From the NCBI GenBank assembly GCA_038204465.1, contig JBBRCX010000069.1, positions 1 through 24,935 on the forward strand: DNA of 24,935 nt, written 5' to 3'. The DNA comes from JBBRCX01 sp038204465. Its GTDB lineage: Bacteria; Planctomycetota; Phycisphaerae; Tepidisphaerales; Tepidisphaeraceae. Numbering within the stretch: the stretch's first letter is position 1; each line of letters begins with the position of its first letter. The notes under the pieces were generated by a model. That model had not been told where the DNA came from. It ran no database searches and saw only the letters and a program-made list of their open reading frames with translations. Shown here in pieces: positions 1 through 7,325 of the stretch. The position numbers and the translations under genes are program-made.

Positions 1-191
1 ACCATCGATCCTCCATCGAATTCCCATGACGCTCCCACCGCCCACCCACCGCCCCCCCAGGAACCTACCACCCCCGTTCCGTCGGCTTACCAAACGATGC
101 AATCCGCTCGCCAGCCGCTGACCGTCATCTGACCACCGCAAAACCGCGCGACCACCGACGCCTCTTGGTGCACCCGCAAGCTGCATCCCCA
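1..191. other. window edge, no gene firmly supported
   Basis: No recognisable gene. On the minus strand a frame opens with ATG at 186-184, just after the stop of the preceding small ORF, and stays open to the window edge (62 codons). Its predicted product is rich in Gly and Arg and matches no family I know, so I do not call it a gene. The plus strand holds a C-rich stretch at about 35-60. Sequence beyond position 1 would settle whether the minus frame continues. Confidence 0.2.
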
Positions 192-422
192 TCACTCTTT
201 CACGGGTCCGGACGCTGGCGAAGCGATTGCCGGAGCGGTCGACGGGCGCTGCTGCTGCCGCGCCCGCCGAAGCTCGATTGTGGCGGCGCGGTAGGAAATC
301 GGGATGCCGATCAGCACCACGCCCATTGCGATCGCGCTCACTGTGACCAGCAGCGGCCAGCGCCGCACCGTACGCCGGCCCGGCGGAGCATGAACCAGAA
401 CCTCACGGGGTTCGTCAGCGAT
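192..422 (-). CDS. small single-pass membrane protein, possibly started at ATC
   Basis: The frame codes for about 76 residues: a charged N-terminus, one hydrophobic segment (about residues 23-43, rich in Val, Ile, Leu and Ala), then an Arg/Gln-rich stretch and a Pro/Ala/Ser tail. This is a plausible layout for a small inner-membrane protein with a basic cytoplasmic flank. It starts 15 bases after the stop of the CrtC-like gene and is in the same frame, so the two are probably co-transcribed. A perfect Shine-Dalgarno GGAGG (429-433) lies six bases before codon ATC (422-420), and no ATG, GTG or TTG is at that place. The next in-frame GTG would remove much of the N-terminus and lacks a ribosome site. 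I do not recognise the family. Translation from ATC, read-through of the upstream TGA, or a sequencing error are all possible. Confidence 0.4.
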   Translation of the reverse strand: MADEPREVLVHAPPGRRTVRRWPLLVTVSAIAMGVVLIGIPISYRAATIELRRARQQQRPSTAPAIASPASGPVKE

Positions 423-428
423 GGCTGT

Positions 429-433
429 CCTCC
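429..433 (-). promoter_or_regulatory. Shine-Dalgarno GGAGG before an ATC codon
   Basis: GGAGG on the minus strand with a six-base spacer to ATC at 422-420. It lies just past the stop codon of the CrtC-like gene (440-438). It is the best argument that the following frame is translated as a separate protein. Confidence 0.4.
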
Positions 434-437
434 AGCT

Positions 438-1490
438 TCAGATGGGCGCCGGTTGCGCCGACTTCGAATTTTCCCTGGCATAGCTCCAAATTGAGCGGCC
501 GATCCACCGGCGGGAAAGCGGGTGCGCCAGCCTGGCGGTCTGAATGACTTGCACCAGCGCCGTGCATTTCTTTCCGCCGCTTGACGCATCGTAAAGCAGG
601 CGCGTGCTCGCCCCGCAGCGCTCGAGCATCCGCGGGTTGCTCAACTCCAGGTCATTTCCGAACGAGAGGGAATCCACCGCCGACGCCGGCCCGCCGGATC
701 GATTCCACCCCACGCGCGCTTCCCCATGCAGCTCGCGCGTGCCTTCCGCGTCGGTTCTAAACAGATGCGCTTCCGGCGCGGCCGATTCGTCTGCCGATCG
801 CGCCACGCAGAAACTGAGGACAGTGCCGGCGTGAAAAATCTTTCCGTGCATCCACGAACTCAGTCCCATCCCCAGCGGCGCCGTGCCGTATCGGGAATCG
901 TGATGGCCACGGCCTTGCAACATCAGCGTTCGCCCCGCGGCTCGGATCTCACCTGTCACTTCGCACACACCGTCGGCGATCGTCCAGCGATGCAGCGAAC
1001 CTCCCAGCGCATCGGAGAGAAATGCTGCCTCGTGCGCTGCGGGGCGCACAGTCGGGGCGAAGCTGATGCCGCCGCTGAAAACTTTCTTCGCAGACCCATC
1101 GCTCACGTGCACGACAAGGCAATCGCCCTCGCGCCGGAAATAATTGTCACCGATGCGCACCTCCAGCCGGTCGGAGGCACAAAAGGCGTGAGCCGGGAAC
1201 CGCCTGGTCCACGACGCGGTAAGTCTCGCGCCCTCGTAAACCGCACAACACACACACGGATAATCGTGGGGCTGGGGCGGCGGGCGCCTCGTCGGGCGCT
1301 TTCGATAACGCAGGTATCGCCGCACGTATTCTGGATCGAACGGATCGCCCTGAAAGAAATCAATGATGACGCGCACGTCCGCCCGCTCATCATGCGCGTA
1401 GAAATGCCACCATTCATACCCGCCCGGCGAGATGACACGGTGCCATGCCTCGGGCAGGGCGTCGGAGTCGTAAAGCGGGAGCGTCGGCAT
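438..1490 (-). CDS. CrtC-like (carotenoid 1,2-hydratase / AttH-type) protein
   Basis: A 350-aa protein that resembles the CrtC (hydroxyneurosporene synthase) family. In phototrophs these enzymes add water to the psi-end of acyclic carotenoids such as neurosporene and lycopene. What I see is the N-terminal family signature GYEWWHFYAHD (about residues 24-34) and a second conserved block, GRGHHDSRYGTAPLGMG, in the middle, where family members carry a G-x-x-x-W/H-D type motif. No signal peptide is evident. The start at 1490 gives a natural N-terminus, although the Shine-Dalgarno is weak. The gene follows the NHEJ polymerase with a 50-base gap and is probably the distal part of that transcript. 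No other carotenoid gene is in view, so the substrate is unknown; the CrtC/AttH superfamily is broad and another lipid substrate is possible. Confidence 0.72.
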   Translation of the reverse strand: MPTLPLYDSDALPEAWHRVISPGGYEWWHFYAHDERADVRVIIDFFQGDPFDPEYVRRYLRYRKRPTRRPPPQPHDYPCVCCAVYEGARLTASWTRRFPAHAFCASDRLEVRIGDNYFRREGDCLVVHVSDGSAKKVFSGGISFAPTVRPAAHEAAFLSDALGGSLHRWTIADGVCEVTGEIRAAGRTLMLQGRGHHDSRYGTAPLGMGLSSWMHGKIFHAGTVLSFCVARSADESAAPEAHLFRTDAEGTRELHGEARVGWNRSGGPASAVDSLSFGNDLELSNPRMLERCGASTRLLYDASSGGKKCTALVQVIQTARLAHPLSRRWIGRSIWSYARENSKSAQPAPI

Positions 1491-1540
1491 CCAACGCTAT
1501 GGTAGCGTGACTCGATGCGGGAAAAGAGCGAGCGCGACGC

Positions 1541-2509
1541 TCACCAGCTCGGAAGCTTCTGCTTCAAGTTCAGCACGGGCGCGAACAGGTCACCCTTATC
1601 CGCGACCCGTTTCAAAACATCCGGCGCCTCGAACACCAGCGAGTCCGGGTCGCGCGCAGCAAAGGCGCTCTCCAGTTCCTTCCACGTCACCGGCGTAGAG
1701 ACCGTCGGATACTCCCGCGCCCGCAGCGAATACGCGCAAACCGTCGTCTTGTGCTCGTCGTTCTGGCTCCAGTCGATGAACACCTTGTTGGAGCGCACCG
1801 CCTTCTTCATCGTCGCCGTCACGTGCTGCGGGTCCTCGCGCTCGAACAGCTCGGCCACCGCCCGCGAAAACGCCTTGGTCTGGTCATAGGTTACCGCTGT
1901 GTTCAACGGCACGTAAAAGTGCAGGCCCTTGCCGCCGGAAGTCTTCGGGAAGCTCTTCAGCCCCAGCCGCTCGAGCAGATCGCGCATGCGGATCGCGATG
2001 TGAATGCAGTCGATGATGTCGGCCGGCGGGCCTGGGTCCAGATCGAAGACCATCATGGTCGGGCGCAGGATGTTCGTTGATCGGGACAGCGACGTGTGCA
2101 GCTCCAGCGACGCCAGCTGGGCCACCCATGCCAGCGCCGCCGCGCTGTCGATCAGGCAATAATTCACGCCGTTCTCACGCTTACGGCTGGGGACGTTTGC
2201 GACCTTGACCCAGGGCGGCCGGTGCGACGGGCAGTTCTTCTCGTAGAAAAACATCCCCGTGCTGCCGTTGGGATAGCGCTTGAGGGTAACCGTGCGGCCC
2301 TTGATGTGCGGCAGCATCGCGTCGGCGATCTTCACGTAATACTCGATCACCTCCGACTTGGTGAAGCCCGACTTCGCATACAGCACCTTGTCCGGATTGG
2401 AGACCGCAAGGGTCCGCGAGCCGATGCGGATCTGCCCGTCGTCCATGTCCTTCCGCAGATCGCTCACGGCCTTGGGCGCCGGGCCCTTGCGCGGGGAAAC
2501 AACCGTCAT
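1541..2509 (-). CDS. ligD-pol: NHEJ polymerase/primase, LigD polymerase-domain protein
   Basis: A 322-aa stand-alone version of the LigD polymerase domain (archaeo-eukaryotic primase fold). Such enzymes add ribo- or deoxynucleotides to broken ends and bridge them during Ku-dependent end joining. The catalytic residues are visible: the metal-binding pair in VFDLDPG (D156, D158), the SGGKGLH motif (H197), and the third Asp in FIDWSQN (D246). The N-terminal NPDKVLY segment (about 38-44) and the PHIKGRTVTLKRYPNG block are also typical. No ligase or phosphoesterase domain is attached, so it is shorter than fused LigD (often 800 aa or more). A GGAGG site precedes the ATG. The start overlaps the Ku stop in an ATGA, indicating translational coupling with Ku. 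Identification is firm; the in vivo division of labour with the separate ligase is inferred. Confidence 0.93.
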   Translation of the reverse strand: MTVVSPRKGPAPKAVSDLRKDMDDGQIRIGSRTLAVSNPDKVLYAKSGFTKSEVIEYYVKIADAMLPHIKGRTVTLKRYPNGSTGMFFYEKNCPSHRPPWVKVANVPSRKRENGVNYCLIDSAAALAWVAQLASLELHTSLSRSTNILRPTMMVFDLDPGPPADIIDCIHIAIRMRDLLERLGLKSFPKTSGGKGLHFYVPLNTAVTYDQTKAFSRAVAELFEREDPQHVTATMKKAVRSNKVFIDWSQNDEHKTTVCAYSLRAREYPTVSTPVTWKELESAFAARDPDSLVFEAPDVLKRVADKGDLFAPVLNLKQKLPSW

Positions 2510-3312
2510 GCGCTCTTCCTCCGCTTCGAATGGCTCTTCGCCTGCGCCAGGCTTGCCTCCAGGGCGGCCATCAGGTCTTCAGCGCGGGCGTGTTTCTTTT
2601 CAGGCGGCGGCTGCGTCACCACCTCTTCCCCTTCGGCCTTCTTCTCGATCATCGAGCGCACGCAGTCGCGATACTCATCGTGGTATTTGTCCGGCTCGAA
2701 CCTGGTTGCCAGCGATTCGATCAACTGCTGGGCGGCTTTCATTTCCCGATCGGCGATCTTGTGCTCCGCCGGCACGCCCTCCAGGTCCTCGACGTCGATG
2801 ATCTCGTCGCCAAAGTGCATCGTCTCCAGGCAGATGGCGCCCTCGACGGGCCGCAACGCGCAGAGGTACTCCTTGTCGTGGAAGACCAGCCGGGCGATGC
2901 CCACTTTCTTGCTCCGTTTCATCGCCTCGACCAGCAGCCGGTACGGCTTGTCCGCGCCCTTCTGCGGAAGCAGATAGTAAGGCCGGTCATAAAAGACCGG
3001 GTCGATCTCCGCGAGTTCCACGAAGTCGGTGATCTCGATGCTCTTCGTCTTTTCCGGCGCGCAGTTCTCCAGCTCTTCCTTGCGCACGACGACGTACTGG
3101 TCCTTGGAGATCTCGTAGCCTTTGACGATGTGCTCCGGATGCACCTCTTTGCCGTCCGCGGGACATACCAGCTTGCGGCGCAGGCGCACCTTGTCCTGGT
3201 CGTGCAGCATGTGAAAGCTGACCCGCTGCTCCTGCACCGCGGGGTACATCCTCACCGGGACGTTGACCAGCCCAAACGAAATGGAGCCGGTCCAGATGGG
3301 TCTGGCGGCCAT
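2506..3312 (-). CDS. ku: non-homologous end joining protein Ku
   Basis: A 268-aa bacterial Ku. As a homodimer it encircles double-strand DNA ends and recruits the LigD-type ligase and polymerase. The N-terminus (ARPIWTGSISFGLVNVPVRM) is the signature of the family, followed by the FHMLHDQDKVRLRRKLVCPADGK-like block and the central beta-barrel core with FVELAEIDPVFYDRPYYLLP. After the core a helical part and a Lys/Arg-rich tail (last ~30 residues) match the C-terminal extension used for DNA binding and ligase contact in bacterial Ku. Length is normal. GAGG lies seven bases before the ATG. It overlaps the polymerase gene by four bases downstream and follows the ligase gene by 93 bases. Confidence 0.96.
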   Translation of the reverse strand: MAARPIWTGSISFGLVNVPVRMYPAVQEQRVSFHMLHDQDKVRLRRKLVCPADGKEVHPEHIVKGYEISKDQYVVVRKEELENCAPEKTKSIEITDFVELAEIDPVFYDRPYYLLPQKGADKPYRLLVEAMKRSKKVGIARLVFHDKEYLCALRPVEGAICLETMHFGDEIIDVEDLEGVPAEHKIADREMKAAQQLIESLATRFEPDKYHDEYRDCVRSMIEKKAEGEEVVTQPPPEKKHARAEDLMAALEASLAQAKSHSKRRKSA

Positions 3313-3360
3313 ACCTTTACCTCGGTTTCGGCGCGAGCTGACGCGCCCGCCTGTCCCGCG

Positions 3361-3415
3361 TTGTCACGGGGTAAGTGTCACGGGGCAATTGTCACGGGGC
3401 AATTGTCACGGGGCG
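3361..3415. repeat. 14-bp tandem repeat between ku and the ligase gene
   Basis: Four occurrences of GTCACGGGG spaced exactly 14 bases apart (starting at 3363, 3377, 3391 and 3405). The full unit is CACGGGGCAATTGT; the first copy differs (TAAGTGT) and the last is partial. Each AATTG...CAATT pair flanking TCACGGGG can form a short hairpin. The last copy supplies the final Pro and the TGA stop of the ligase (stop at 3408-3406), so the array extends from coding into intergenic DNA. Whether it is a dispersed family, a regulatory site or slipped DNA cannot be seen from this window. Confidence 0.85.
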
Positions 3416-4446
3416 ATGCACACTCGGACTTCCTTCACGACCTCTTTTGCGCTCTTGTCAAACCGCAGCCCCTTGAAGGCGGCTTGCTGCAGCAGCCCCT
3501 CGTCGGGCCAGCGTCGATATTCCACCTCGACCACCAGGTCCGGCTTCACGAATCGCACGGCGCGCTTGTTCGGCAGCGTCTCGGAGAAGGGGCTTTTCGT
3601 CCTGCGCCGCTCCTCGAGAAGCTTGAGCAACGAATTTCGCGTTGCGCCGCTAAACCCGCTGCCGACCGGGCCGGCGAAATGCAGCAGCTTCGGATGGGCC
3701 GGGTCGTAATAGCCCAGCTGCAGCGCGCCCAGTCCGCTCTCCATTCCCTTCTGCGGCGTCCATCCGCCCACCACAAATTCCTGGCTCAGGGCGATCTTGA
3801 TCTTGAGCCAGCTGGGCGAGCGTTTGCCCGGCTCATAGATGCTGTCGAGCCGCTTGGCGACGATGCCCTCGAGCGAGTGCGCCCGCGCCGTCTCGAGCAT
3901 CGCGGCGCCTTCGCCGACGTGCGCCGGCGTCACCTGCCACGAAGGGCCGCGCAGCGTGAGTTCCTCGAGCATTTCGCGGCGGCGCGTGTAGGGCAGGTCC
4001 ATCAGCGAGCGGCCATCCAGGTACAGCAGGTCGAAGATCACGTAGTGCACCGGCACCTGGTTGACCAGCCGCAGCGCGACCCGCGGGTCGCTCACCTTCA
4101 TCCGCCGCTGAAGCCGAGCGAAGCTCGGCCGGTCCACCTCGTCCAGGGCGACGACTTCGCCATCGAGGATCGCGCTCTGGCTGCTCAGCGCGGGCCCCAG
4201 GGCATGTAATTCCGGATATTTGAAAGTGGCTTCGAGGTCGTTGCGGCTGCGCATCGCCAGGGTCTTGCCGTCCCAGAAGCTCACGACGCGCATGCCGTCC
4301 CACTTGAATTCAAAGCCGTAGTTCTGCGGATCAGCCGGCAGGGTGGAGTGGACCGCCAGCATCGGCGCCAGCGATGACGGCATCGGGGCGGATTTCGCGG
4401 AACGGGCGGCGCGCCGGGCCCGCGGAGTGGACGAAAGCACGGTCAT
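3406..4446 (-). CDS. ligC: ATP-dependent DNA ligase (LigD ligase domain / LigC type)
   Basis: A 346-aa ATP-dependent DNA ligase that would seal the end-joining product. The nucleotidyltransferase motifs appear in order: motif I FEFKWDGMR with the adenylated Lys at K48, motif IIIa DGEVVA (95-100), motif III VIFDLLYLDG (136-145), motif IV EGIVAKR (193-199) and motif V SWLKIK (212-217). An OB-fold domain follows from about residue 220 (EFVVGGWTPQKG) to the end. The first ~20 residues are a basic, Ala/Arg-rich extension. There is no polymerase or nuclease domain, so this is the ligase half of LigD as a separate polypeptide. GAGG lies seven bases before the ATG. It is the first gene of the minus-strand NHEJ cluster. 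The symbol ligC is a functional label; assignment to LigC rather than a split LigD is uncertain. Confidence 0.93.
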   Translation of the reverse strand: MTVLSSTPRARRAARSAKSAPMPSSLAPMLAVHSTLPADPQNYGFEFKWDGMRVVSFWDGKTLAMRSRNDLEATFKYPELHALGPALSSQSAILDGEVVALDEVDRPSFARLQRRMKVSDPRVALRLVNQVPVHYVIFDLLYLDGRSLMDLPYTRRREMLEELTLRGPSWQVTPAHVGEGAAMLETARAHSLEGIVAKRLDSIYEPGKRSPSWLKIKIALSQEFVVGGWTPQKGMESGLGALQLGYYDPAHPKLLHFAGPVGSGFSGATRNSLLKLLEERRRTKSPFSETLPNKRAVRFVKPDLVVEVEYRRWPDEGLLQQAAFKGLRFDKSAKEVVKEVRVCIAP

Positions 4447-4597
4447 GGAATGGCCTCACGTCGCATCCTCCATGAACGGTTTTCTGCGGGTGCTTCCGTG
4501 GCCCGATCCCGTTTACGTGTTTATCCCGCGCAACGCCGGCGGCGCGAAGGGCGGAAACGGGGTAATCGCGGTGTTCTGCAGATTTATACTGACAAAT

Positions 4598-4732
4598 ATG
4601 GATTGCCGCGAGCGCGGCTACAAGAAGAGCACCCTGTTGGCCCGCCTGATCCGACAGTACCTCGATCTGGAAGGGTTTAACGTCAGCCGCGAGGGCGCGC
4701 TCAACCGCTTTGGCCGCCCCACGCAGCGATGA
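4598..4732 (+). CDS. possible small basic helical protein (44 aa)
   Basis: A short frame after the divergent start of the ligase gene. The predicted 44-residue product has a KKSTLLARLIRQYLDLEGF stretch that could be an amphipathic helix and faintly recalls a ribbon-helix-helix DNA-binding segment, but it is too short for a full domain. A TATACT hexamer at 4585-4590 lies 7 bases upstream of the ATG, where it would fit a promoter -10 of a leaderless transcript, but there is no convincing -35 and no ribosome site. The frame is open further upstream, so a longer product is possible. It may equally be noise in a GC-rich intergenic stretch. Confidence 0.25.
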   Translation: MDCRERGYKKSTLLARLIRQYLDLEGFNVSREGALNRFGRPTQR

Positions 4733-4744
4733 TCCGCGCGGTCG

Positions 4745-7180
4745 TCAGGGAACGTCGATGCGATGAATGATGCCCGGCCCCAACATCAGGGCAACGATCA
4801 GGGCAAGAAGGCACAAGCCGCCGACGGTGCGAAGCAGGAAAGTTGTCCAATGGCGGCGTTGCGGAAGCGCCCATCCGTCCTCGAGCGGCTCTTCTGATTC
4901 CACGCGCACCGGCGCCTCCGGAAGTGCAGGCAAACCGACGGCCGTTTCTACGTGCTCCGCGATCTGCGTCAGCGTCGCCAGCGAGCGCAGGAGCAGCGCG
5001 TAGAATCCATCAATCAAATCGCCGGCCGCAGTCAACGCCTGACGCGGCTGCTGCTCGTCCGGGGCCGCTTCGAGAAACGCGGTCGAGATGCAGACATCCT
5101 TCAACTGTTGCTCGGACGTGAAAGGCGCCGCTGCCAACTCGCCGCATAGGCGATCGATCGACTCCCTGATCTGCCGCGATAGACTGCGGATGCGCTGGGC
5201 CAGCGGCTCGTTGCGCTGGCGCGGATTGTAGACCGACAACAACAGGTGCATCGCGACCGTGTCATCGCGCAACGCCTGCACCTGCGGCAGGATCCGGCTC
5301 AGCGCGTTGCACACCTCGATCAGCCGCCGCCCAGCGTCGCGCCGTCCCTGCACCAGCTGCGCGTTCTCCCCCGGATCTTCGCCGATGCCGGGCCAGTGCT
5401 GGGCGACCCGCGTGGTATGCAGCAGTTGCAGCCCGCAAGTCAGCCGCACCCGGGCATGTTGTTCGAACTCCGCCAGCGACTCCACCAATGCGTCCTGTTG
5501 CCGTTGCAGCCCTCTGAGTTCCGCCTCGGCCTTGCCGAGGCTCGATCGCATGCCGCGAGCCGCCGATGCTCCCGCTGTCGCGATCCGCGCCCGCGCGACG
5601 GCCATGGCGTTGGCCACACTCGCATATTCGTGGAGCATCCGCACGTCGGGCGTCGTCCGAATCATCGCCTCGCGCGCCTGGCGCAGCGCCTCGATCGCCG
5701 CCGCCGGGCCAGGGGGTCGGTCGCCGGCGCCCTCGCCCGGGAGGATCGGACGCTGGGGGAGCAGCGCGTCGCGGAAAAATCGCCGCAGTGTCTCGAAGGC
5801 GTCCCGTTCGCCGACTCGCTCCGCCACGCGCCCCGCTGTCGGAACCGATCCCGCGGGCGCCGAATTGCCGTGCAGGGAATCTCCGTACAACGCAAAACTT
5901 GCCCGGCGGCACAGCGACTCAAAGTGATGGAAGACCGATGCGGCGGGCAGGTCGCATTGAACCAGTCCCTCCGCGCCAATCGTGGCGGCCAATCGCACCC
6001 GCTCAGCGTGGGATGGATGAAGATCGAACCAGCGGGTGCGGCCGCCCGACTGGTTGAGGATCTGTTGCTTCAGCGGCTCGGGCAACGCGCGGGCGCGGGC
6101 CACGATGAAAGCCGGCAAGTCGTCAGCCAGCCGCCGCTGCTCCCAGGATTCCGCCAATTGCGCGCCGGCCTTGGCCGCGGCGACGCCGAGCAGTGCCCGC
6201 AGTTCCAGCCTCCGCCGCAGATCCTCGGCGCCCGCCAGGTACGCCTCGTAACGGTCCGCGTCAATTTCCATCTGACGCAGGAGCCGCGCCGAAAGCACCT
6301 GCGCCAACATCAATGGGAGCAACAGCAGTCCGCGAGCGCTTTCTGTAAACACGCGGCAGAACAGGTAGACCAATCGCCCGCTGACCGATCCGGACCTCTT
6401 CAGCCTTATCAGACTGTCATCGAGCCGATCGCGCCCGTAGACCACGTCTGCGAACCAATTCATGAGCCCGCGCACGAGATATCCAGCGCGCATCCCTTTT
6501 TCCGCAGCGAAGTAGCCCAATTCCCGCGCCAGCGCGCCGGCGAGCTGTCGGATGTTCATCTCCGCCACCAGCGGCAGGCCGATCCGCGCCACCAACTCGT
6601 CCTCTCCGATAATGCCCGAGAGCCCGTGACGAAGACGCGTCGAAAGGTTTGGCGTGCAGTCGACCTCAATCATGCGCGGCGAAAGCGATCCCACCGTCTT
6701 GCAAAGCTTCTCCACAAAAGCGAACAACAGCGGCTCCTCGCCCGGCCGAAGCGCGATCAGCTTGCCCTCACCTGGCCGCCGGCGGAACAACACCGGTTTC
6801 AAGAGCGACAACACGAGCAGCGTCCCGAGCAGCGCCGACAGCGCGTAGACCCCATAAACAATCGCCGCCTCCGCCCCGCGCAGCCCGCCGCTGTGCAATG
6901 CCGCGGCCGTTGCGATGACGTTGACGACGATGAGTGATAGCACGCACGCGACGAGCGTGAGATACGCCAGCGGCAGCACCACCAGGACCGCCGCGACCAA
7001 TGTGGCGATGACTCCATACCCGAGCGTCGAGCGGCCCGGCGGAATCCGCACCTGGATGGCACTCAGGATCTGTTTGGCGGACGGCGCGCCGGTTGGCGAA
7101 GGGGTGAGCCGCTGGGCGCCGGGCGGCAGTCTCGATGCGCCCGCCGACCTTTTACCAGGCGAACGCGAACTCTCGCTCAT
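4745..7180 (-). CDS. M48-peptidase-like membrane protein with a destroyed active site
   Basis: An 811-aa protein. A Pro/Ser-rich N-terminus is followed by hydrophobic segments at about residues 55-93 (two helices) and 104-131, a region with M48 zinc-peptidase architecture, a long helical region (about 450-770, Arg/Ala/Leu-rich, possibly coiled coil) and a final membrane helix at about 780-803. In active M48 enzymes the helix after LAG-x-LA carries HExxH. Here the aligned segment is LAGALARELGYFAAEKGMR: R219 and Y223 replace both zinc-binding histidines while E220 remains. The third-ligand motif E-x3-D is kept (E305-D309, MEIDADR). It is therefore probably a non-catalytic relative, perhaps a membrane scaffold. 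No operon partner is clear: the 3' end faces a plus-strand small frame and the upstream gene is 145 bases away. Confidence 0.72.
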   Translation of the reverse strand: MSESSRSPGKRSAGASRLPPGAQRLTPSPTGAPSAKQILSAIQVRIPPGRSTLGYGVIATLVAAVLVVLPLAYLTLVACVLSLIVVNVIATAAALHSGGLRGAEAAIVYGVYALSALLGTLLVLSLLKPVLFRRRPGEGKLIALRPGEEPLLFAFVEKLCKTVGSLSPRMIEVDCTPNLSTRLRHGLSGIIGEDELVARIGLPLVAEMNIRQLAGALARELGYFAAEKGMRAGYLVRGLMNWFADVVYGRDRLDDSLIRLKRSGSVSGRLVYLFCRVFTESARGLLLLPLMLAQVLSARLLRQMEIDADRYEAYLAGAEDLRRRLELRALLGVAAAKAGAQLAESWEQRRLADDLPAFIVARARALPEPLKQQILNQSGGRTRWFDLHPSHAERVRLAATIGAEGLVQCDLPAASVFHHFESLCRRASFALYGDSLHGNSAPAGSVPTAGRVAERVGERDAFETLRRFFRDALLPQRPILPGEGAGDRPPGPAAAIEALRQAREAMIRTTPDVRMLHEYASVANAMAVARARIATAGASAARGMRSSLGKAEAELRGLQRQQDALVESLAEFEQHARVRLTCGLQLLHTTRVAQHWPGIGEDPGENAQLVQGRRDAGRRLIEVCNALSRILPQVQALRDDTVAMHLLLSVYNPRQRNEPLAQRIRSLSRQIRESIDRLCGELAAAPFTSEQQLKDVCISTAFLEAAPDEQQPRQALTAAGDLIDGFYALLLRSLATLTQIAEHVETAVGLPALPEAPVRVESEEPLEDGWALPQRRHWTTFLLRTVGGLCLLALIVALMLGPGIIHRIDVP

Positions 7181-7325
7181 CCCGCCCGGCCCTTCTGTTC
7201 TCCCCGGTTGCGCTTAGACAGGTTCTTTCATCAGAGCGTACTTCCGAAAGTCGCATACTCCAAGCACAGTCGCACGCGCGCGAGGTCCCTGCGAGGATGC
7301 GCGCTACATTTCAAATGGCGCTGAG

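Noticed and set aside
2530..4209. A 559-codon open frame on the plus strand across ku and the ligase gene
   Set aside because: It lies opposite firmly identified genes and its product is His/Arg/Leu-rich without any fold; long antisense frames are common in DNA of this GC content.
5246..6937. A 563-codon plus-strand frame
   Set aside because: It is the shadow of the M48-like gene on the other strand; composition is not protein-like.
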